Shown in pieces: positions 10,561 to 21,350 of a stretch of 64,000 nt of DNA. The number at the start of each line of letters is the position of its first letter. Position 1 is the stretch's first letter. The notes beneath the pieces were generated by a model, which made no database searches, was not told the DNA's origin, and saw nothing but the letters and a program-made list of their open reading frames with translations. This stretch comes from Flectonema sp. DT1601 (lineage: Eukaryota > Euglenozoa > Diplonemea > Diplonemida > Diplonemidae), in contig OZ025793.1 in assembly GCA_964019425.1 (NCBI GenBank), positions 434,001-498,000 of the forward strand, read 5' to 3'. The position numbers and the translations under genes were made by a program.

Positions 10561-11523
10561 ATGAAGACCGCCGCCGCCCTCGCTCTCATCGCGTCCGCTT
10601 CATCCCTTCCGTTGGACTACATCAACAACAATGAAGCACTTCTTTGGAAGAACTTCAAGGAGTCATACAACAAGAAGTACAGTGGAGTTGATGAACCAAA
10701 GAGAAGAACCATCTTCATGGAGAACATGAGAAAGGGATCTTCGTTGGAGAAGTCGAACCCTGGATGTGAATTTGGAATGAACATCTACACTGACTTGTCG
10801 AGTGAGGAATTCAAAGTTTACCACAACCTGAACATGCCAGTCGAGGAGAGCCCTGCTCGCAAGTACACTGCGGCTGATGTTGAGGCCAACGTCGATGCGG
10901 TGGACTGGAGAACCAAGGGAGCAGTGACCCAAGTGAAGAACCAGGCACAGTGTGGATCTTGTTGGTCGTTCTCGACTACCGGAGGTATCGAAGGACAGTG
11001 GAAACTTGCAGGTCACGACCTCGTTTCACTGTCAGAGCAGGAGTTGGTATCATGTGACAAGACTGATGCCGGATGTGGAGGAGGATGGCAATACCAAGCC
11101 ATGCAGTGGTTACTCGACAACCACAGTGGTGGTATTGTTACTGAGGAAGAGTACCCATACACCTCTGGAGGAGGAAGTGTTGCGGCGTGCAAGGACGTTT
11201 CGTCGATGAAGGTCGGAGCCACGATCAAGGGATACAAGAAGCTCGCTCACAGTGAGGATGAGATGGCTGTTTTCGTTGGTAAGAACGGACCTCTGTCGAT
11301 TGCCCTTGACGCGAGCTCGTTCCAGACCTACACTGGAGGAATCCTGTCAAACTGTGATGGAAAGACCCTCGACCACGCTGTCTTGATTGTTGGATATGCT
11401 CCAGGATACTGGATCGTAAAGAACTCTTGGGGAGCAAACTGGGGAGAGAGTGGATACATCAGAATCGCTAGAGGAAGCAACCAGTGTGGACTTGACCTCG
11501 CCCCAGTTACTTCAGAAATCTAA
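10561..11523 (+). CDS. Cathepsin L-like cysteine protease, array copy 3
   Basis: A 320-residue C1A preproenzyme, identical in protein sequence to copies 1 and 2. It carries the synonymous C variant (GCC for Ala at about 11070, just before CGGGW). All active-site motifs and the propeptide are intact, so it should be functional if transcribed. The flanking spacers are the same as around copy 2. Confidence 0.95.
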   Translation: MKTAAALALIASASSLPLDYINNNEALLWKNFKESYNKKYSGVDEPKRRTIFMENMRKGSSLEKSNPGCEFGMNIYTDLSSEEFKVYHNLNMPVEESPARKYTAADVEANVDAVDWRTKGAVTQVKNQAQCGSCWSFSTTGGIEGQWKLAGHDLVSLSEQELVSCDKTDAGCGGGWQYQAMQWLLDNHSGGIVTEEEYPYTSGGGSVAACKDVSSMKVGATIKGYKKLAHSEDEMAVFVGKNGPLSIALDASSFQTYTGGILSNCDGKTLDHAVLIVGYAPGYWIVKNSWGANWGESGYIRIARGSNQCGLDLAPVTSEI

Positions 11524-12163
11524 TTAGCTCTCGTTGAAGTCACACAAGGTAAGGAAAGCAACGTGTCTACACGCCAGCTTGGAATATCTTGTTGTGTTGT
11601 TTGATTGTTATTCTTCATTTGTTTTATTGTTTTATTATTATATTTCCATTCTTTCCTTTGGGGAAGTCTGAAAAGACGTGTGTTGTTTTGTTTCTCTCTC
11701 TCCCTTTAGCAGCAATGATAATTGTGTTTGTGATCTCATTGTGTAGATCACGTTATCACTCCGTTTTGACTCAAATGAGTTACAAAGTAAGTATTGGGTA
11801 TTCATCCTATTTGAGAGCTGCTATTGTCTTTCTCTCTCTTTTCTGTTATTTTGAAACCAGCGTGCTTTTTGAGTTCATTCATTCCTTTTGGATGAATGAA
11901 AACCAAACCTTTTGAGTTGTTAGCCGCAGTTTGTTGTCTGTTGGTGAGCATCACTCTAGTTCTTACTTTAAGAGTAATGAAATTAATTCCTTTTGTATTC
12001 TGACGACATCAAAAGTTAGTAACCTTCCCTCTTCAAAACAGAACTCAGTTCAGACACTCGACAAGAAAATGAATTATTGTTAGGTAAACATTTTATTATA
12101 AATTAAAACTCTTTTCATTTACAGACACTTCCTAGTTACATCCACCACCCGAATTATAAAAAT

Positions 12164-13126
12164 ATGAAGACCGCCGCCGCCCTCGCTCTCATCGCGTCCG
12201 CTTCATCCCTTCCGTTGGACTACATCAACAACAATGAAGCACTTCTTTGGAAGAACTTCAAGGAGTCATACAACAAGAAGTACAGTGGAGTTGATGAACC
12301 AAAGAGAAGAACCATCTTCATGGAGAACATGAGAAAGGGATCTTCGTTGGAGAAGTCGAACCCTGGATGTGAATTTGGAATGAACATCTACACTGACTTG
12401 TCGAGTGAGGAATTCAAAGTTTACCACAACCTGAACATGCCAGTCGAGGAGAGCCCTGCTCGCAAGTACACTGCGGCTGATGTTGAGGCCAACGTCGATG
12501 CGGTGGACTGGAGAACCAAGGGAGCAGTGACCCAAGTGAAGAACCAGGCACAGTGTGGATCTTGTTGGTCGTTCTCGACTACCGGAGGTATCGAAGGACA
12601 GTGGAAACTTGCAGGTCACGACCTCGTTTCACTGTCAGAGCAGGAGTTGGTATCATGTGACAAGACTGATGCTGGATGTGGAGGAGGATGGCAATACCAA
12701 GCCATGCAGTGGTTACTCGACAACCACAGTGGTGGTATTGTTACTGAGGAAGAGTACCCATACACCTCTGGAGGAGGAAGTGTTGCGGCGTGCAAGGACG
12801 TTTCGTCGATGAAGGTCGGAGCCACGATCAAGGGATACAAGAAGCTCGCTCACAGTGAGGATGAGATGGCTGTTTTCGTTGGTAAGAACGGACCTCTGTC
12901 GATTGCCCTTGACGCGAGCTCGTTCCAGACCTACACTGGAGGAATCCTGTCAAACTGTGATGGAAAGACCCTCGACCACGCTGTCTTGATTGTTGGATAT
13001 GCTCCAGGATACTGGATCGTAAAGAACTCTTGGGGAGCAAACTGGGGAGAGAGTGGATACATCAGAATCGCTAGAGGAAGCAACCAGTGTGGACTTGACC
13101 TCGCCCCAGTTACTTCAGAAATCTAA
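12164..13126 (+). CDS. Cathepsin L-like cysteine protease, array copy 4
   Basis: A 320-residue C1A preproenzyme identical in protein sequence to the other full copies. It has the T form of the synonymous site. Copies 2-3 and 4-5 therefore repeat a T,C pattern, which fits duplication of a two-unit block. Confidence 0.95.
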   Translation: MKTAAALALIASASSLPLDYINNNEALLWKNFKESYNKKYSGVDEPKRRTIFMENMRKGSSLEKSNPGCEFGMNIYTDLSSEEFKVYHNLNMPVEESPARKYTAADVEANVDAVDWRTKGAVTQVKNQAQCGSCWSFSTTGGIEGQWKLAGHDLVSLSEQELVSCDKTDAGCGGGWQYQAMQWLLDNHSGGIVTEEEYPYTSGGGSVAACKDVSSMKVGATIKGYKKLAHSEDEMAVFVGKNGPLSIALDASSFQTYTGGILSNCDGKTLDHAVLIVGYAPGYWIVKNSWGANWGESGYIRIARGSNQCGLDLAPVTSEI

Positions 13127-13766
13127 TTAGCTCTCGTTGAAGTCACACAAGGTAAGGAAAGCAACGTGTCTACACGCCAGCTTGGAATATCTTGTTGTGT
13201 TGTTTGATTGTTATTCTTCATTTGTTTTATTGTTTTATTATTATATTTCCATTCTTTCCTTTGGGGAAGTCTGAAAAGACGTGTGTTGTTTTGTTTCTCT
13301 CTCTCCCTTTAGCAGCAATGATAATTGTGTTTGTGATCTCATTGTGTAGATCACGTTATCACTCCGTTTTGACTCAAATGAGTTACAAAGTAAGTATTGG
13401 GTATTCATCCTATTTGAGAGCTGCTATTGTCTTTCTCTCTCTTTTCTGTTATTTTGAAACCAGCGTGCTTTTTGAGTTCATTCATTCCTTTTGGATGAAT
13501 GAAAACCAAACCTTTTGAGTTGTTAGCCGCAGTTTGTTGTCTGTTGGTGAGCATCACTCTAGTTCTTACTTTAAGAGTAATGAAATTAATTCCTTTTGTA
13601 TTCTGACGACATCAAAAGTTAGTAACCTTCCCTCTTCAAAACAGAACTCAGTTCAGACACTCGACAAGAAAATGAATTATTGTTAGGTAAACATTTTATT
13701 ATAAATTAAAACTCTTTTCATTTACAGACACTTCCTAGTTACATCCACCACCCGAATTATAAAAAT

Positions 13767-14729
13767 ATGAAGACCGCCGCCGCCCTCGCTCTCATCGCGT
13801 CCGCTTCATCCCTTCCGTTGGACTACATCAACAACAATGAAGCACTTCTTTGGAAGAACTTCAAGGAGTCATACAACAAGAAGTACAGTGGAGTTGATGA
13901 ACCAAAGAGAAGAACCATCTTCATGGAGAACATGAGAAAGGGATCTTCGTTGGAGAAGTCGAACCCTGGATGTGAATTTGGAATGAACATCTACACTGAC
14001 TTGTCGAGTGAGGAATTCAAAGTTTACCACAACCTGAACATGCCAGTCGAGGAGAGCCCTGCTCGCAAGTACACTGCGGCTGATGTTGAGGCCAACGTCG
14101 ATGCGGTGGACTGGAGAACCAAGGGAGCAGTGACCCAAGTGAAGAACCAGGCACAGTGTGGATCTTGTTGGTCGTTCTCGACTACCGGAGGTATCGAAGG
14201 ACAGTGGAAACTTGCAGGTCACGACCTCGTTTCACTGTCAGAGCAGGAGTTGGTATCATGTGACAAGACTGATGCCGGATGTGGAGGAGGATGGCAATAC
14301 CAAGCCATGCAGTGGTTACTCGACAACCACAGTGGTGGTATTGTTACTGAGGAAGAGTACCCATACACCTCTGGAGGAGGAAGTGTTGCGGCGTGCAAGG
14401 ACGTTTCGTCGATGAAGGTCGGAGCCACGATCAAGGGATACAAGAAGCTCGCTCACAGTGAGGATGAGATGGCTGTTTTCGTTGGTAAGAACGGACCTCT
14501 GTCGATTGCCCTTGACGCGAGCTCGTTCCAGACCTACACTGGAGGAATCCTGTCAAACTGTGATGGAAAGACCCTCGACCACGCTGTCTTGATTGTTGGA
14601 TATGCTCCAGGATACTGGATCGTAAAGAACTCTTGGGGAGCAAACTGGGGAGAGAGTGGATACATCAGAATCGCTAGAGGAAGCAACCAGTGTGGACTTG
14701 ACCTCGCCCCAGTTACTTCAGAAATCTAA
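13767..14729 (+). CDS. Cathepsin L-like cysteine protease, array copy 5
   Basis: A 320-residue C1A preproenzyme identical in protein sequence to the other full copies, with the C form of the synonymous site like copy 3. It is the last complete copy. Its downstream spacer is complete and leads into the truncated sixth copy. Confidence 0.95.
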   Translation: MKTAAALALIASASSLPLDYINNNEALLWKNFKESYNKKYSGVDEPKRRTIFMENMRKGSSLEKSNPGCEFGMNIYTDLSSEEFKVYHNLNMPVEESPARKYTAADVEANVDAVDWRTKGAVTQVKNQAQCGSCWSFSTTGGIEGQWKLAGHDLVSLSEQELVSCDKTDAGCGGGWQYQAMQWLLDNHSGGIVTEEEYPYTSGGGSVAACKDVSSMKVGATIKGYKKLAHSEDEMAVFVGKNGPLSIALDASSFQTYTGGILSNCDGKTLDHAVLIVGYAPGYWIVKNSWGANWGESGYIRIARGSNQCGLDLAPVTSEI

Positions 14730-15369
14730 TTAGCTCTCGTTGAAGTCACACAAGGTAAGGAAAGCAACGTGTCTACACGCCAGCTTGGAATATCTTGTTG
14801 TGTTGTTTGATTGTTATTCTTCATTTGTTTTATTGTTTTATTATTATATTTCCATTCTTTCCTTTGGGGAAGTCTGAAAAGACGTGTGTTGTTTTGTTTC
14901 TCTCTCTCCCTTTAGCAGCAATGATAATTGTGTTTGTGATCTCATTGTGTAGATCACGTTATCACTCCGTTTTGACTCAAATGAGTTACAAAGTAAGTAT
15001 TGGGTATTCATCCTATTTGAGAGCTGCTATTGTCTTTCTCTCTCTTTTCTGTTATTTTGAAACCAGCGTGCTTTTTGAGTTCATTCATTCCTTTTGGATG
15101 AATGAAAACCAAACCTTTTGAGTTGTTAGCCGCAGTTTGTTGTCTGTTGGTGAGCATCACTCTAGTTCTTACTTTAAGAGTAATGAAATTAATTCCTTTT
15201 GTATTCTGACGACATCAAAAGTTAGTAACCTTCCCTCTTCAAAACAGAACTCAGTTCAGACACTCGACAAGAAAATGAATTATTGTTAGGTAAACATTTT
15301 ATTATAAATTAAAACTCTTTTCATTTACAGACACTTCCTAGTTACATCCACCACCCGAATTATAAAAAT

Positions 15370-15819
15370 ATGAAGACCGCCGCCGCCCTCGCTCTCATCG
15401 CGTCCGCTTCATCCCTTCCGTTGGACTACATCAACAACAATGAAGCACTTCTTTGGAAGAACTTCAAGGAGTCATACAACAAGAAGTACAGTGGAGTTGA
15501 TGAACCAAAGAGAAGAACCATCTTCATGGAGAACATGAGAAAGGGATCTTCGTTGGAGAAGTCGAACCCTGGATGTGAATTTGGAATGAACATCTACACT
15601 GACTTGTCGAGTGAGGAATTCAAAGTTTACCACAACCTGAACATGCCAGTCGAGGAGAGCCCTGCTCGCAAGTACACTGCGGCTGATGTTGAGGCCAACG
15701 TCGATGCGGTGGACTGGAGAACCAAGGGAGCAGTGACCCAAGTGAAGAACCAGGCACAGTGTGGATCTTGTTGGTCGTTCTCGACTACCGGAGGTATCGA
15801 AGGACAGTGGAAACTTGCA
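15370..15819 (+). pseudogene. Truncated cathepsin copy 6, fused to the next gene
   Basis: The first 150 codons match the full copies exactly: signal peptide, propeptide and the catalytic-Cys segment through GQWKLA. The match stops at 15819, and the frame runs straight into the coiled-coil sequence that follows, giving a 258-codon open frame ending at 16146. The catalytic His and Asn are missing, so the product cannot be an active papain-type protease. It retains a secretion signal and an intact propeptide. It could be a dead array end, a natural gene fusion from unequal crossing over, or an assembly join. Confidence 0.85.
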
Positions 15820-15849
15820 CAAAGAAGATCGATAAACGCAAAGGGAATA

Positions 15850-16146
15850 ATGATGGCTTCAAACTTGAGTCAATTAGGTGACAAGTTAGATATGAACCGT
15901 AATGTGGCGAACTCTCGTATTTCAGTAGAACAGGAAAAGTCGAAAAAATCTCATTCGGATAAGAAACTCGTTCAACAACAGATTGATGCCTTGAGAGAAG
16001 GACGTGATCGTCGGTTGGCACCCTTGCGAGAGAAATTAGCAATGGCTGAGGCACAGCAGCAACAAGCTCAGAAGCAATCTCAAGAACTTGCCGAAGAGTT
16101 AGCTGCTCTCCAAATTCAAGTAATGCAAATGGAAACATCGAAATAA
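15850..16146 (+). CDS. Small coiled-coil protein, possibly read as a cathepsin fusion
   Basis: From the ATG at 15850 the frame codes for 98 residues ([20 protein letters not shown] and onward). It is almost wholly helical, with Gln/Glu/Lys heptads from about residue 35 to the end ([19 protein letters not shown]). This looks like an original stand-alone gene whose 5' flank was replaced by the end of the protease array: the sequence between 15820 and 15849 is short and has no polypyrimidine acceptor. Translation could start here or at 15370 as a fusion. The family is unknown; short coiled-coil proteins of this type are common in flagellar structures. Confidence 0.7.
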   Translation: MMASNLSQLGDKLDMNRNVANSRISVEQEKSKKSHSDKKLVQQQIDALREGRDRRLAPLREKLAMAEAQQQQAQKQSQELAEELAALQIQVMQMETSK

Positions 16147-16338
16147 TGTTTCCTTTCATTTATGAGAGAAAATTCATCACAAAGTGAATTCTCTGTTTGA
16201 TATTTATATTACTCTTGTACTCTCTCTTAGCTAGTCATACCCCTCCTTTACAGGTTGAGATTGTGAACGCTGGTTTATATTTTTAAAAAAAAAAAGGAAT
16301 TATTTTTATTTTATTGACAGGAATCCACGACTACTACA

Positions 16339-17619
16339 ATGCCTGACTTAGAGTTAGGGACCATTGTTGCAGCGAATAGTACTCCTGAGGAACCTCTCGG
16401 TGTGATTTCTAATGTGTCAGACTCGAAGGTAGATGTTCAGTTATATCATGGTGGTGAGACTGAGAGGTTTGTTATTTTTTACTTTGCCTTCTACTTGTTA
16501 ACCGAAAAAAAGAAAAAAAAAAAAAAAAACCAACAAACAAACAGCTTTGACTCCGCGGAAGTAACTCCAATACTGGCTTACTACATGGCAAAAGGATGGG
16601 GTGAAGGCGAGTATGTTATTATGCAATCAGTTCCAGTAAGAAAGTGTAAAAAACAAAACAACACAAAACAAAACAGTGAGAGAATATGTAACGTTCGATC
16701 AGAACCAAGAATCGATTCAAAGAAAATGGGAGTCATGGAAGACGGTGACGTGAAAGCAGTAACTCACGAACACGTAACAACAGGTTATTTAAAATTAGAA
16801 ACTGGAGGATGGGTTAAGAAGGTCGGCATATTCCACGGAAAGTGGATCCTCATCGACAGACAAAAGAGAACACAAGACTCAGTTGCAGAGAAAGCAGCTC
16901 AGATGAAGAAAGCTCTTCTAAGTGGTGTTGATATAGACTCAGCGTTGTTTGCTGTGATGGATGGTGATGCTGTATTAGATAAGAATGAAGAAGGTGACTC
17001 ACCGAGTAATATAAACTCAAGGAGGGAATCAGCATCATCAATAAGAAGAGCTTCCGTAATAACTCCTATTTTTAAAGAGGAAGATGTTACACTTGAGCAG
17101 CCAACTATTATTCAAAAATCAAACTCCACAACACACACTGTCAATACTGCAGGTTCTTCACAATCAACTCCACTAACGCCACCTCCACCTGGTGGAGAAG
17201 TAGTTGGAAAGAGTCTTGAAGATCAGTTGCAGCAACATGCGACTGCGTGGACACCTCCTCCATCATCACCTTCGAGGGGTAAGAAGAAGAAGAAGCGCTC
17301 TAGCGATTCTTCAATCAGCACACCTGTTACTTCGTCGTGTCTCTCCCCACAACCAATTTCATCTCCTTCTCAGAAGTTTAATTTAGACCCTGAAATTAGA
17401 GAATGGCTCAAAGAGAATAAGATTTATGGATTTGCTCATCTCTTCTCTCAACATGAAGTTGATTATGAAGTGTTGCCTACTCTAACTTATTCAGATTTAG
17501 TTGAGATGAGTCTACCGGCAAATGTTTGTCGTACCGTGATGGCAATAATTGGACGTAAACCTAGAGGTAAAGCTCCGAGACAGCGATCACCAATCCGTCG
17601 TCCACGGTATGGCAGTTAG
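16339..17619 (+). CDS. SH3b-like and SAM-domain protein with short introns
   Basis: Acceptor TTGACAG (AG at 16319-16320) precedes the ATG. The frame is open for 426 codons but probably includes introns. 16467-16544 (GTTTGT...AAACAG, 78 nt) encodes only a Phe-rich and poly-Lys insert, and removal joins E-S-F-D in frame. A second A-rich segment, 16636-16680 (45 nt) or 16644-16676 (33 nt), is also likely removed. The spliced protein has an SH3b-like stretch (ICNVRSEPRIDSKKMG to GGWVKKVG), a Ser/Pro-rich linker with a KKKKKR cluster, and a C-terminal SAM domain (EIREWLKENKIYGFAHLF onward). SAM domains mediate protein-protein or RNA contacts. Probably a scaffold; partner unknown. Confidence 0.8.
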   Translation: MPDLELGTIVAANSTPEEPLGVISNVSDSKVDVQLYHGGETERFVIFYFAFYLLTEKKKKKKKNQQTNSFDSAEVTPILAYYMAKGWGEGEYVIMQSVPVRKCKKQNNTKQNSERICNVRSEPRIDSKKMGVMEDGDVKAVTHEHVTTGYLKLETGGWVKKVGIFHGKWILIDRQKRTQDSVAEKAAQMKKALLSGVDIDSALFAVMDGDAVLDKNEEGDSPSNINSRRESASSIRRASVITPIFKEEDVTLEQPTIIQKSNSTTHTVNTAGSSQSTPLTPPPPGGEVVGKSLEDQLQQHATAWTPPPSSPSRGKKKKKRSSDSSISTPVTSSCLSPQPISSPSQKFNLDPEIREWLKENKIYGFAHLFSQHEVDYEVLPTLTYSDLVEMSLPANVCRTVMAIIGRKPRGKAPRQRSPIRRPRYGS

Positions 17620-18261
17620 TCATTATGATTAATGAAGATAGTAAATCCCATTAAGATGACTTGTTGTAGTCAAATGGACTACTTCGTCTCCGAGTTATTA
17701 AGTTTTGTCTTATTGGACGCTGTGAAGGTTCCGTCTGTTTGCGAATCCAGGATTGGGTGGACCTTTTTGTTTTTGATTACAGTAGTCGCAATACGGACAT
17801 GGCAGGTTAATTTACTGATTCCATACTTGGTTTCTCTTTTTTTTTTTTTTTCCAGAATTTTCAGAGCAGTTTTTTTTTTTTTTTTTTTTGTTTTTTTTTG
17901 ATGTTGGTTTTTTTTTTTCTGGTTTTTTTTTCTGGTCTGGATAAGTAGTTATTTTATTTTAGCTCGCATCCTTCTGACTAATACCTGAAAGCATTGCCTC
18001 TTCTTTCGTGACTTCACAAGTCAATATGGTTTCCTTATCTTAAAATCCTTATAATACCTTTTTTTCTTTTTTTTTTTCTTTGTCTACTTTTTCCCCTTCC
18101 TCTTCTCTTCTTGTTCCCAGTGCGATAATAAACAAATAAGAAGAGGGAGCAAATAAAAAAAAGAAATTCAGTTTTACAATAATTCATAATATTAATAGGT
18201 GGTTCAGGCATGGGGCTGTTTGATTCGCTTTGTCTTCCCTGGTTTGCGGTTCACCGCAGAG

Positions 18262-18296
<35 letters not shown>

Positions 18297-18855
18297 GTTC
18301 TCAATCTCCTCCTGGTGTACTTTTGTTGGGTGTGGAAAAGTCACTCAGCTCTCCTCATCTGCAATCTCGCCGCTCTTAATTCGTTCGGTGTTTTTTTTTT
18401 TTTTTTTTTAATTTTTAATTGTGTGTAACAATAACACTATATACTACGCATCCTGAAAAACAGAGTCAGGGCTTGCTGTGTGTTCTGGGAGACAATAAAT
18501 GATATTCTTCATTCTCTTTCGTCTATGAGAAGATCCATGATAAGCTGATTTATTTTAGAGGGGAGAAAAGAAAAAAAGTGAAAAAAAAACTACCCCAACA
18601 AAGTAATTCTCTGGCATCAGTTTCCGAGTTATTGTACCAAGAGCCTTGTTTTACCATCGAACTATCGTTTAAGAAAAAAAAAGGAAGGAAAAAAACAAAA
18701 AAAAACCAAGAGGGAAAAAAAAAAAAAAACAAAAAAAAAAAAAAAAAAAAAGTATACCACGAACAAAGAATACGCAACGACTAAAGTCTTATTAAAACAA
18801 TGAACTTAAAGATTATTATTATTTTATATTTTATATTATCTCAAACCCACACAGG
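17620..18855. other. Intergenic region, homopolymer-rich
   Basis: No credible gene. Many T and A runs, among them A runs near 18260-18292 and 18718-18751 and T runs near 17870-17900. Short frames here encode mostly Phe or Lys. The 3' end of the SAM gene transcript and the acceptor (CCCACACAG, AG at 18853-18854) of the next gene must lie here. Confidence 0.6.
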
Positions 18856-18893
18856 TTATAAATAACAGTTATGATTTTTTTCTATATTATCTA

Positions 18894-21197
18894 ATGAAAA
18901 AGTTAGAATCAGAAGAAGAATGTCAACGAAACATTATTACTCTCAGAGAGAGAGTAAGTTTTACAGTTTATAGAGTTGAGCAACAATCTGCTGATAGGAA
19001 TGTTGTTACAATTCCGTTACTAAGTAAGGCATTCAGGCCATCGACTGCACCAGTTAGATTATTACCAAATGAAACACAATGTAGTAGTGTTGTAGTCGAT
19101 AGTGGTGGTAATGTTGTTCGTCTTCAACAAGTAAAGAGAGCGAGGTCTGCAGGAAGGAGAGATCCATTCAGCGTAGCAGAAACCCACCAAGAACGTTTTT
19201 TAATAATGTCACCCCCAACAACTGTTGAGAGAACTGAACAAAATCTTGAACTGATCCAGTTTTTAAAGAGAGCACCTGACTGCGACAAACCCCCTACTTC
19301 AAGGCTTACTTGGTCTAGATACCGCTTTGCTCCTCGTTGGGCTGAGATTCCACCAAAAGAATTGATCTTGACTGAAGAACAAGTTTATCAAGCCAGAATA
19401 ATAAAAACCCAACTAACGTCTCTTTTCTACAAAGCATCACAAGAAGTCGCAAATCTAACGACAATCTTCTTAAAAGATTCCAACAAGTTGATAACACAAC
19501 ACAGAAGTCATCTTCGACACGCCGCATCAATCACAATTCAAAAAAATATAAAAAGAAGAATTGCTGTAGTGATGTATAATAGGAAAACGATTGCCAGACA
19601 TGTATGCAGTCGAGTAGCTCATGGATACAGAAGTAGGCGTTTAGTTGCGAAACTAAAAATGAGGTGTCAGGGAAATGCTGCTTTTGACGTTCTGTTTAGG
19701 GTTTCAAAAGGTTATGTTGACAGGAGTTCTGTATGCGAATTATTCAAACAAAAACAACAACGGAAAGTTATCTTTAATAGAATTGTTATTGTTCAGGCTT
19801 TCGCGAGATCACATGCAGACCAAGTAAGATGCCTCCTCATGAGACAGAAGAATACATCAGCAGCTGTGATTCAACGCTCCTACAGGTCATATCTGTCTCG
19901 TCTATTACTAACAAGTAAACGAGAACAACATCAAGAACAAGAATCAAAGTCGCTAACAACAAAGTTATTTCGTATGGATATGAGAATACTTGAAAACCAC
20001 GAACGCTATAGCATTGAAAATGACTTCCTGCTGACGCTCAGGATTCTGTCTCAAAGTTACTTTGCAGTTGTTGATTTGGTTGGTCAAATTTTGATTTTAA
20101 AGAAACCTTTTCAACAAATAAACGAAATTCCAACAACTATTCTCCAACATCGATGTGGGAGACTCCACTTAGAAGTTCAGGAAGAAATTTCATATCAAAA
20201 GTTATTCAGTCAGAAATTAACGTTGAGATGGAAATGTCGAACACTTCCAAAAGAAGCAACCCGACATCACCTGGTCACACATTGCAGACCTGCTGAAGAA
20301 CTTTTACAGAGATTAAAACATCTACACGTCTCAAATCGACCTGTTCTTAAAACTGTTAGCAGCTCACTTGAACTTTCATGTGCGTCTGTTAATCTGAAAA
20401 ATAGAAAATCACTAGTTGACTTGATGAGTGATCAAGAGAGGAGGAATGACAACACGAATCCAGTATTATTATCGTCTGGTGACATGTCTCTACAGAGATC
20501 AGAAATGGATATCACTGGTGAGGAAATTTCTGAAAAACAAATTTATGAAAAAAGAATAGCTGCTGCGACGGCAATACAAACAACATATCGAACTCATCTT
20601 GCGAGAAACTTGTATCAATGTAAAGTTATTGCCGCTGATTCAAAAAAGCAAATCGTTATAATGCATGTGAAAATTCTTCAACAACATGGAAGGGCATTTA
20701 TATGCAGGCAGTCATTGCCATTAAAAATAAAAATAAAAAAAATGAATGAAATGACGATAAGTCGATCAAAAGCAGCTACAAAAATTCAGAAATGGTGGTC
20801 ACGTAAAGTAATGTTAGTAGTGAACCCAGACAGCTTGCAATTTCTATCTCAGAGATGTCAGTTTTTACAACGAAAGCAACTAATAAGAGAACACTTTGCA
20901 TCTCATTTTAATTTAGAAATCTTTTTATTAAGAGAGTTGTGGGTCATTGCTTCTCCTTATATAAAAATAATTTCAAAACTAGTTTTATCTTTTCATCGTC
21001 GTTCACTAATTGCAAATAGACAACAGCAACGATACTACCTCAGTCAGAGACACTCATGTCCAACTTTTTTAAAACTATTTAAAAATGAGTATCGAGAGAG
21101 AGAGAGTATTACTTCTGCAGCCGGGTACCAAATAGACCGAATTAATCAACTAATCGTTCACACTGATGATCGCTACAGCTCAATCTTATTGCGGTGA
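18894..21197 (+). CDS. IQ-motif protein, probable calmodulin-binding cytoskeletal protein
   Basis: A 767-residue basic protein with at least four IQ-like motifs: ASITIQKNIKRRIAVVMY (about residue 211), AAVIQRSYRSYLSRLL (~324), AATAIQTTYRTHLARNL (~562) and AATKIQKWWSRKVML (~626). IQ motifs bind calmodulin or related EF-hand light chains. No motor or kinase domain is present, and the spacing is irregular, as in flagellar and basal-body IQ proteins. The ATG follows an acceptor AG at 18853-18854 by 39 bases. A flagellar or spindle-pole role is plausible by family habit but not shown. Confidence 0.85.
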   Translation: MKKLESEEECQRNIITLRERVSFTVYRVEQQSADRNVVTIPLLSKAFRPSTAPVRLLPNETQCSSVVVDSGGNVVRLQQVKRARSAGRRDPFSVAETHQERFLIMSPPTTVERTEQNLELIQFLKRAPDCDKPPTSRLTWSRYRFAPRWAEIPPKELILTEEQVYQARIIKTQLTSLFYKASQEVANLTTIFLKDSNKLITQHRSHLRHAASITIQKNIKRRIAVVMYNRKTIARHVCSRVAHGYRSRRLVAKLKMRCQGNAAFDVLFRVSKGYVDRSSVCELFKQKQQRKVIFNRIVIVQAFARSHADQVRCLLMRQKNTSAAVIQRSYRSYLSRLLLTSKREQHQEQESKSLTTKLFRMDMRILENHERYSIENDFLLTLRILSQSYFAVVDLVGQILILKKPFQQINEIPTTILQHRCGRLHLEVQEEISYQKLFSQKLTLRWKCRTLPKEATRHHLVTHCRPAEELLQRLKHLHVSNRPVLKTVSSSLELSCASVNLKNRKSLVDLMSDQERRNDNTNPVLLSSGDMSLQRSEMDITGEEISEKQIYEKRIAAATAIQTTYRTHLARNLYQCKVIAADSKKQIVIMHVKILQQHGRAFICRQSLPLKIKIKKMNEMTISRSKAATKIQKWWSRKVMLVVNPDSLQFLSQRCQFLQRKQLIREHFASHFNLEIFLLRELWVIASPYIKIISKLVLSFHRRSLIANRQQQRYYLSQRHSCPTFLKLFKNEYRERESITSAAGYQIDRINQLIVHTDDRYSSILLR

Positions 21198-21237
21198 TGT
21201 TCGAAGTGTTTGCCTTTACAGGTAATCTGTAAGTTAC

Positions 21238-21281
<44 letters not shown>

Positions 21282-21350
21282 TTTGTTTCCAAAAAATTAC
21301 AATAATTTTTTTTTTTTTTTTTTTCCAGAAAATTTCAATCAGCAAATAAA

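Larger units (their letters stand above)
7355..15819 (+). repeat. Tandem array, 1603-bp unit, cathepsin genes
   Basis: Start codons at 7355, 8958, 10561, 12164, 13767 and 15370 are each exactly 1603 bp apart. Each full unit is a 963-bp gene plus a 640-bp spacer. Coding regions and spacers look identical except for one synonymous T/C (gct/gcc, Ala) just before the CGGGW motif: T in copies 1, 2 and 4, C in copies 3 and 5. The sixth unit breaks off at 15819 inside the gene. The spacer ends with a short GTAAAC...TTTACAG segment (about 8878-8918 in the first spacer) before the next ATG, which is either a tiny intron or the trans-splice acceptor region. Confidence 0.95.

Noticed and set aside
7355-15819. 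CRISPR or satellite array
   Set aside because: The period is a whole protease gene plus spacer, with intact coding frames.
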